From Dipteris shenzhenensis (lineage: Eukaryota > Polypodiophyta > Polypodiopsida > Gleicheniales), in the NCBI GenBank assembly GCA_047967505.1, contig CM106539.1: 64,000 nucleotides of DNA, one strand, 5' to 3'. The number at the start of each line of letters is the position of its first letter. Position 1 is the stretch's first letter. The translations under genes were made by a program, and so were the position numbers. The notes under the pieces are model-generated. The model had not been told where the DNA came from, made no database searches, and worked only from the letters and a program-made list of their open reading frames with translations. Positions 57,705 through 64,000 of the stretch are shown in pieces.

Positions 57705-59203
57705 ATGCGATCACGTCGCACGTCTGACGAGTACAAAAACCCTCATAGGAGAAGACATCATGATCTCTATTCTCCAGAGGACTTTGATTCCCCTCAGGTG
57801 ACACATCAGGGGCCTACCCCTACGACTACCCCTGGCCCAACTCCTCTCGGACATAGCACTGTGACTACCCCTCGAGGAACTCCTTTGCTAGCAACCCATG
57901 GCTTTGAGTTTGTGGCACAGATGACTGATGAGGAGGTAGGTAGATTCTTCTTTCTGCTATCCCATAAGACCTCAGTAATTCCCTCTCCTACACCGATGGT
58001 TGGACCTACTGCCCAACCATCCCCTCGTGCCCCTTTGACTAAGGAAAGGAAGAGTAGGAGGGGTCGCTGATGTTGTGCTAACTCGGGAGATGTAGACGAC
58101 TCAGCACACTCACATCCCTACAAGTCTCCACTTGGTCCCGAGTCCCAATACCAGTCAGGTCCCTTGCCCTCTCCTACTCCCACTGCTACTCCTCGCTCTG
58201 GAAGCGCTCGGACAAACACCACTTGCTCTGACTCTACCACTACCATGAGTCCTCCTTACCTAATCGAGGACCAGTCCTATCAAATCATGGCTGCTGGAGA
58301 GATAATAGAAGATAAAAAGGGCAAAGCAGTGATGGCCACCATGAGATGGTTGATGAGCCACCACTTCAAGAGTGGCATTGCTACTGATTGGCGGTATCAA
58401 GATGACCAAAAGAAGCAGGCGGTCATCGATAAATTGAAAGAAAAATACCCTAACCCCCCAAATTGGGAGTTCCATGAGAATTACATGCGAGAGTGCATGG
58501 GTTTGGTCTTGAAGCATCGTAGATCAACCTTGCATACTTCCATCACAAAGGGGAGGGCTAAACCTAGCTGGGTAGACAAAGCTGATTAGAAGTTTTTCAA
58601 GAAGCAGAACATCGACCATCTCGAAATGTTCGAGGGTCAGAGGAGGATTGTGAGGAGACGGTTGAACGCCGTAGGTACTTTGCACTTTGGTGCAGGCGAA
58701 TGATTGGTGTTTGAGGCAACCGTGGTAAGTCTACTTCTTCTCATTTAATGTATTGTTATATTTTGTTTTACTACATATTACATTCACTTTATCTAACTCT
58801 CATAAATTGGGTCCACAGCAAGCTACGATGGGTTGCTTTCCTATAGATGTAGAGATGTGATGCGCGTTTCGCATAGGAACAAAGCCATGGTTTATTGAGC
58901 AAGAGGCAATGGGAGCGACAGTTGATTGGGCTAAGGTGGTTGCTCGCACGGTATAAGTCTACTCCTAGTAATCTCACTTTTTAAATCGTTTTATTCTTTA
59001 AGTTCCAATCTAATTTCCAATTAATATGGTTTCACTCTTAGAGTCAAAGCTCGAGTGTCCCATCATCAGAGGCGAGCGATGATGAGGGCCAAGGATTAGG
59101 CGCAGCTCACGAGGGCTAGGGATCAGGCGCAGCTCATGAGGGCCAAGGATCATCAGGCCAGCAAGACGAGGACGAGGAGGACAATGATGATTTGAATGAG
59201 TAG
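57705..59203 (+). pseudogene. Second gene of B2 (TNPA-like position), family unrecognised
   Basis: Three exons: 57705-58724, 58819-58950 and 59042-59203 (GTAAGT donor after 58724; ACAG and TTAG acceptors). Exon 1 starts MRSRRTSDEYK, is Pro/Thr-rich, then has a charged region (SPPYLIEDQS, AVMATMRWLMSHHF, KLKEKYPNPPNWEF) and TLHFGAGE. Exon 3 is acidic (EASDDEGQG, QDEDEEDNDDL). In-frame stops: TGA 58068, TAG 58587, TGA 58701 and one TGA in exon 2. A2 carries a homologue at 61933-63303 sharing YLIE, YPNPPN and HFGAG. In En/Spm the second product binds subterminal repeats; that role is inferred here from position and pairing, not from sequence similarity that I can confirm. Confidence 0.6.
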
Positions 59204-59512
59204 TAGTAGTAGTAGTTTGCATATACTTCGCCATGTATATCCTTTTGTATATCGGCTCATTTGAGCAATTTTGCATCACCCTTTTCGAAAGGGTAAATTT
59301 GTAATAAACAATGTTGTATATCTTTGACATGTATATGCTTCTGTTGCTCGATCGGCTCATTTGAGCGATTTTGTATCACCCTTTTTGCAAGGGAAGTTTT
59401 GTAAAAAAAACCTTTTTTTTTAAATTACTTAAAAAAAACATTAGTGGGGCAAAACAGGGCTTGCTGTGGCCCTGTTTAGCCCCACTAATGTTTTTTTTAA
59501 GTTCTATTAATC

Positions 59513-59604
59513 ATCGCTATATAGTGACGTTTACCAGTGTCGCTATATAGCAACGTTTACCAATGTCGCTATATAGCAACATTTATTAGCGTCACTTATG
59601 TAGT
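59513..59604. repeat. B2 right subterminal palindromes, decayed
   Basis: Four copies (CATCGCTATATAGTGACG, TGTCGCTATATAGCAACG and similar) just before the right terminus. A 29-bp inverted pair around 59431-59500 (AAAAAAACATTAGTGGGGC and its complement) precedes them. Confidence 0.85.
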
Positions 59605-59763
59605 GACCGTTCTTTTTCGATGCTTATAACGACGTAAATAACGACCTTTGCGCCCGTCAAAAAAAAAAAAGTGTAAAAAATGTCGGTATTTTCATCGGAA
59701 AAGGGCCTATGCCTTATAGTGCAATACCTATTCACATTGTTACAGTAGTACTAGTGTGTCCTT

Positions 59764-60026
59764 TGTTGAGAGTTCACGCTAAACATCATGTGATCATGTG
59801 TGCATAGCACCATCATGTGATCATATGTGCATAGCGCTAACTTTATAGAGTGCTATAGAGGAAAGGGTTAGATCCCCTAACCCTAACCCTAACCCTGAAT
59901 GGGTTTGTATATATTCTATTTTTTCAACTAAATCTAGTGTATAGTTAGTCATTTGTGGTGTGCTCTCTGGGTGTGCCCTCTCTCCTCATCTCCACTCTTC
60001 TCCTCTCCCCTCTTCATATTTTTTCA
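59764..60026 (+). repeat. LTR of element F, 263 bp
   Basis: TGTTGAGAGTTC ... TTTTTTCA, directly followed by a perfect primer site. Contains (CCCTAA)3 at 59875-59896 and a TATATATTC promoter-like stretch. It cuts the A2 transposase exon after GTGTCCTT. No second LTR or TSD found in the window. Confidence 0.8.
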
Positions 60027-60038
60027 TGGTATCAGAGC
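60027..60038 (+). promoter_or_regulatory. Primer-binding site of element F
   Basis: TGGTATCAGAGC, a perfect match to the tRNA-iMet-type primer site, right after the LTR. Confidence 0.88.
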
Positions 60039-61740
60039 TCCCTTGCCTTCCACTGAGGCATTGTGATCCATATGAGAGAGTGTGATTGATTGAGAGATCG
60101 AGAGATCGAGTGTTCTCTTCCGTTGAGAGAACTTCTTCTTTGATAGAGAAATTCCGTCCATTTGAGAGGAATTTCCATCCGTTCATCTCCTTCGAGAGTT
60201 CTTTGAGAGATCTACCTTGTGAGAGAGATCATTGACAGCCTAGACTTTTTCAAGAGAGAGAGAGAGAGAATTGTTTGACAGAGATGTCTTCTTTATGAGG
60301 GAAAGAGAGAAATCCTCTATCACAAAGATAGAGATGTTGTAGATCCAAGCTTCCATAGCCAAGAAGCTACGAAGGGCTTGAGAAGCCAAGTGACACAGCC
60401 ACGAGCTGCAACAGCCTTAATCTTCAGCTGCAATTGGCTTCAACAGAGTCTGGGCTGCAGTTCTAATGCGCTGAGCTCCCACGGTGGCTATTGGTAAGTG
60501 AGACTCCATACACAGCTCCAGTGCCAACAATGTTGCGTGCGACTCCATTGAGAAGGCCAGCCAACTAAGGCGGCCTCCCAAATCCACCATAGCTCCAACG
60601 AGCCTGCACAAATGCCTCAAACAACCAACGCCACTCAAAGCCAACTCTAGCACCAACTACTATGGGCGGGGAGCACAAGGCTTCTAGCAAGTTATTCACC
60701 TATTGCTACAAGCATCAACGGATCATCTGCAGCAGCAACAGTAGTCGACCTACTTAGCAGCTAGGACCCAGCAACAGTAGCGCACACAGCAGCAAGCGGC
60801 TAGCGCATGCAACAAAGATGCAACAAGCAAATACCTCTAGCCATCAGACGTCAACGATCTTCAACCCATGCATGCTCTCTACAACATCCCTACAGCAGTT
60901 GCGACATCATAATGGTCTTCCATGACTTCCTCCACGAGCTAGCACACCTGCAACACACAGGCCTCCATCAACACAATGGGCCTCTATAGCATAAGGTGCT
61001 TCACGAGCCGCAATAGACTGACAGCGACTGTGCTCCTCTACAACATCCTCTAGTCTATGGACTGACGATAGCCCAAAGCTCCACGGGCTTCAACGACGCC
61101 CTCCAACTGCAACGAGGCAACATCTGCCGCTTCATATTTTGTCAAGGCTAAGGCTAGGTTGTGGTGAGGTTGAAGCAAGTTATCCATCAATGCCCATCGA
61201 CTCTAGACATCAAAGCTGCAATGCCAAAATCAAGCTCATCCATCGGATAGCGCTCAAACAACTCCTAACAGCATCGCAACCTCTCCAACGAGCTCCAGTC
61301 GCGCATGCGACCTCTCCAATGAGCTCCAACGTAGAAGGAGACAGAAACTCTAAGATTCTGTCAAAATCCAAAGATTCCAAGTCTCCATTGAGCGACACGT
61401 GGCACAAGCCACCAACCCTATCACAAGGGTTACCACACACCGGTGTGGTCTCAAGGTTGACACATGTCAACCCCTATCTACCATGTGGTAGACCTTATCT
61501 GCCATGTCATCGCCCCAACCCAGTTGCCACGTTAGTAGCCCTATGAGGCTACCACATCATCAACCTATCTATCACATCATCAGTTCGTTGTCAACTGCCA
61601 TGTCATCAAGGACACATCACCTATCATGTCATCAGTGCCACATTATTAGTACCACATCATCAGTGTCACATCACCAGTGCTCTCCTCTCTTTTCCTCTCT
61701 TTTCTCCTCTCTTTCCTTCTCTCTTTTTCCCCACGTGAAG
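60039..61740 (+). other. Internal region of element F, no gag or pol seen
   Basis: Begins with GAGAGATC-rich leader repeats, then AGC/CAACA-rich sequence and CATGTCATCA-type repeats near 61550-61690, ending in a CT-rich stretch. No retroviral-type domain is recognisable, so this is either a non-coding LARD-like element or only the leader of a truncated one. The right boundary is not defined. Confidence 0.45.
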
Positions 61741-61747
61741 CTTCAAT

Positions 61748-61835
61748 AGCCTGACATTGAGCAAGCACATACAAACTTCTGTCACTCTAATTCAAAGAAT
61801 ACAGGAGTCTATAAATGCTTGCTCAATGTCAGGCT
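61748..61835. repeat. 20-bp perfect inverted repeat with 48-nt spacer
   Basis: AGCCTGACATTGAGCAAGCA (61748-61767) and its complement (61816-61835). CTGTCACTCT occurs in the spacer (61779) and again right after the second arm (61834), hinting at a template-switch origin. Confidence 0.88.
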
Positions 61836-61932
61836 GTCACTCTATTTTTTCTTTTGCATCTTGTGACAAGGGCATGCATGATGGAGGGCATGGTCAATGG
61901 TAATATTCTTCTTTTCTTTTGTTCAGTTTATC

Positions 61933-63303
61933 ATGTGGCCAGAAAGCTCTTCAACCTCACTTGACCTTCGGGATGCCATCTTTCGAGAGTTATATAACAT
62001 TTTGGGGCACACTACCACTCCTGGGGAGTTATACACATACATGACAGGTACTCCGAACACCCCCCAGGAATCGGCAGTACAGACTCCAAACCACCCCAAT
62101 CCCCCACCAGCTACTGAGATTACCCTGGTGGAGTCGAGATAGCCCAACCGGCTATAGAGCTGAGCCCCTTCTCCCCCCCTGTGGTCAGGAGGCCCTTCTA
62201 TCTCATAGAGCCACTGGCGTACTCCCGTGCAGTCAAGAGTCACTTCTCCAGCTACGAGTGGTCAACATACTCTCGTGTAGTCGAGAGTCACTTCTCCAAC
62301 TATGAGTGGTCAGCGTACTAGCTCGACATGACAAGGCCACAAGCGTAATAGTAGGGAGAGCGATGGGGGATGCATGGCACAATGCTTTGGGAGGGGTAAT
62401 GGTGGGGGCAGGGATGATTCAGATGATGCAGATGTGCCAGAGGGTGATGCTACGATCTTCTATGACATCACATAGACAGGAGGCATCTTGATGGATGCAT
62501 GGGGGAAGGACATCATGGCCAAGTTCATGCGCTTTGTAATTGCTAACAACTACATAGATTGCCTTATTCACTACAAAGACCAGCCAAAAAAGTTGGCTTA
62601 TGAGACCCTCGCTGTTGTTCGCTCTAGGTATCCCAATCCCCCCAATGTTTAGCTCACAGATAAATGGGCCAAGTCAAAGATTGTTATGATACTTGCCAGG
62701 AGAGAGGGAGGTCAACCACCAAGGGGCTAGCCCCACACCACTCACAAGCGTGAGTGGAAGAAAGCAATGAAGGCAGTGAAGGCGACGAACCCCAGTCTGC
62801 AGCACGTGGAGGCACGAAGGATCCAAATGGAGCAATATGGAAACATGCATTTTGGAGCAGGGGGTATTGAATCATGGGAGGCCCGATTTGTAAGTATCGA
62901 TCTCAAATTATATTGTGTTTATGTGGTTTATAGGAGGTTGTTTCTTTATACTAACCCCTCCACAAATTGTGTCATCTTGTAGCTTGATATCGTGGGTAGA
63001 TATCCTACTCCTGTCGAGATAGCCTACCACCACCACCATCGCAAATGAGATACATGGAGGCACTTCTATGATGACACGTTGATTACTGAGGAGTAGTATA
63101 TCCGGGCTACTGAAGCGCCCTCCGAGGTATTTAAAAGTAATTAAATAATGTCAATATTGTAAATAAAGATTTGATTTTTCATACATGGATACATGTCCCT
63201 CGTTTACAGGGCCCCATGGCTGATTAGGAGAAAGAAGATGAGGAAGAAGGGAGCGAAGAAGGGAGCAAAGAAGGGAACGAGGACACAGAGAACTTAGAGT
63301 AGT
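61933..63303 (+). pseudogene. Second gene of A2, homologue of the B2 second gene
   Basis: Exons about 61933-62889, 62983-63126 and 63210-63303, with GTAAGT and AG borders at the same places as in B2. Starts MWPESSSTSLDLRDAIF after a TTCAG acceptor. It has a Pro-rich part, YLIEPLAYS, a 16-residue repeat, DDSDDADVPEGD, KFMRFVIANNYIDCL, RYPNPPN, KREWKKAMKAVK and NMHFGAGG. Exon 2 has YPTPVEIAYHHHH. The tail is acidic (EEGSEEGSKEG). Stops and one frameshift interrupt exon 1 (TAG 62140, TAG 62319, TAG 62473, TAG 62648, TAG 62729). Shared HFGAG and exon plan with 57705-59203 show common ancestry despite strong divergence. Confidence 0.6.
62221..62316 (+). repeat. 48-bp in-frame tandem repeat (16 codons, 2 units)
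   Basis: Units at 62221 and 62269 encode YSRAVKSHFSSYEWST and YSRVVESHFSNYEWSA. The period is a multiple of three, and most differences are synonymous or conservative, as expected if duplicated while coding. Confidence 0.85.
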
Positions 63304-63764
63304 TGTAGAAGTAGTGCTAGCTACTCTTTTTTGTACTTGAAGCCATCGGCTTGGCTTCGTGCCTCTCTTGTATATACACTCCTCTTATTTTTGTACTTGA
63401 AGCCATAGGACATGGCTTGGCTTCATGCTATATGTACATACAAGCACATTTTGGGCTGTGAATTAATATACACTCCTATTATGTTTTTGGCTTTCAATTT
63501 CCTTGTGCAACGTTCTATCAACAATGAATGCCTTGTGAACTAAACGTTTTGGAGTTGTGATTTTTTATTCGGAATTGTAATGGTTGGCTATAGACATGCT
63601 TGGAATTGTGCTAATTAAAATGCGGCTGGCTGTAAGAATTGAATTGCACAATGTGGAAATGGGATTCTTGTAACCACATAGCATACATAATATACACATC
63701 ATTCTGTTCAACCACACAAAATTTTGCTTTTATTAAAAAAAAGATTTTGTAGAGTGTTTATAAG
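63304..63764. other. A2 3' untranslated region of the second gene
   Basis: AT-rich sequence with a short direct repeat (TTTTTGTACTTGAAGCCAT at 63328 and 63391). No gene recognised. Confidence 0.5.
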
Positions 63765-63985
63765 CACGTCTATGTATGCGTCTCTCTATTTTTAAAATTT
63801 CTACAGAGCATCTAAAAGTGCATCTATAGGCACGTCTATCTGTTATATAGACACGGTTATAGACACGCAAATAGATGCACAAATAGATGCATAAATAGAC
63901 ACACAAATAGAAGCGCACATAAGTTTTTTTAAAAGTTAAGGAAGCGCATCTGTGTGCATGTCTGTGAGTGCTTCGTCTTGTTGTG
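63765..63985. repeat. A2 right subterminal array and terminal repeat
   Basis: Repeats GCACGTCTAT, GACACGCAAATAGA and AGATGCACAA up to about 63950, then the terminus CTTCGTCTTGTTGTG. The same motif family occurs at both A1 array sites. Confidence 0.8.
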
Positions 63986-64000
63986 ATGCACAAACTTATA

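Larger units (their letters stand above)
50534..59721. mobile_element. CACTA element B2, complete, 9,188 bp, TSD CAA
   Basis: Starts CATTACTACACACGGATCC and ends GCCTTATAGTG, with CAA at 50531-50533 and 59722-59724. Both flanks belong to the same intron of A2: joined, they match A1 4375-4430 in reverse. Contents: left palindromes, tnp2-type gene (-), MITE, central palindromes, second gene (+), right palindromes. The terminus has CATTA for CACTA, a single C to T change. Confidence 0.92.
49703..63985. mobile_element. CACTA element A2 (about 14.3 kb with nested insertions)
   Basis: Left terminus CACAACAAGACAAAGCA at 49703; right terminus, read in complement, CACAACAAGACGAAGCA ending at 63985. 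Flanking triplets are ATA and ATG, one base short of a perfect 3-bp TSD. Inside: left array, last tnp2 exon (-), an intron invaded by B2, a few bases of the preceding exon (to 59763), LTR element F, then the second gene (+) and the right array. Most of tnp2 has been lost at F. Confidence 0.78.

Noticed and set aside
59875-59896. Interstitial telomere
   Set aside because: Only about three units and located inside an LTR; too short for a former chromosome end.

Overview
This window looks like nuclear DNA from a land plant with a large, repeat-dense genome. The evidence is plant-type Ty1/copia and Ty3/gypsy elements with tRNA-iMet-like primer sites (TGGTATCAGAGC), CACTA (En/Spm) elements with spliced tnp2-type transposase genes, small inverted-repeat elements, and GT..AG introns. 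I cannot name the species. I see no intact host gene, no RNA gene and no CRISPR. Almost every reading frame belongs to a transposable element or a decayed gene copy.

Layout. 1-5557: right part of CACTA element A1 (tnp2-type gene on +). 5782-6606: a 418-bp tandem duplication. 7079-8127: remnant (-) of a protein with SDG..QFK and GHGKG motifs. 8128-12469: two fused defective copia elements (C1a, C2). About 12470-18140: a gypsy element split by a gag-only LTR retrotransposon (14705-17599) that is itself split by a 247-bp MITE. 18141-22480: exons (-) of a gene with an FCP1-like HAD domain, hosting a TACTAAATAG minisatellite. 22501-23637: copia LTR plus truncated gag. 24186-26520: faint coding remnants (-), one kinase-like. 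27955-41392: a recent 6.7-kb tandem duplication; each unit holds an SDG-family C-terminal remnant, the FCP1-like gene and a copia fragment. The second unit runs on into copia RT/RNase H until CACTA element B1 (42570-~46170). 46247-49702: copia C3.

49703-63985 is one CACTA element, A2. It was invaded in an intron by a complete 9.2-kb CACTA element of another family (B2, 50534-59721, TSD CAA) and next to it by an LTR element F (from 59764). A2 resumes at about 61930 with its second gene and ends with a CACAACAAGAC-type terminal repeat at 63985.

How the parts fit: both CACTA families share one plan. The transposase and a second proline/acid-rich gene are transcribed divergently from the centre, and family-specific subterminal repeats occur at both ends and also in the middle, between the two genes. 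Family B uses the 18-bp palindrome CGTCGCTATATAGCGACG; family A uses a TAGACGCGC-like repeat. These repeats are plausible binding sites for an element-encoded protein. Target-site duplications and interrupted homologies let several nesting events be ordered. Most coding regions carry stop codons, many of them CAG to TAG or CGA to TGA, as expected for heavily methylated plant transposons.
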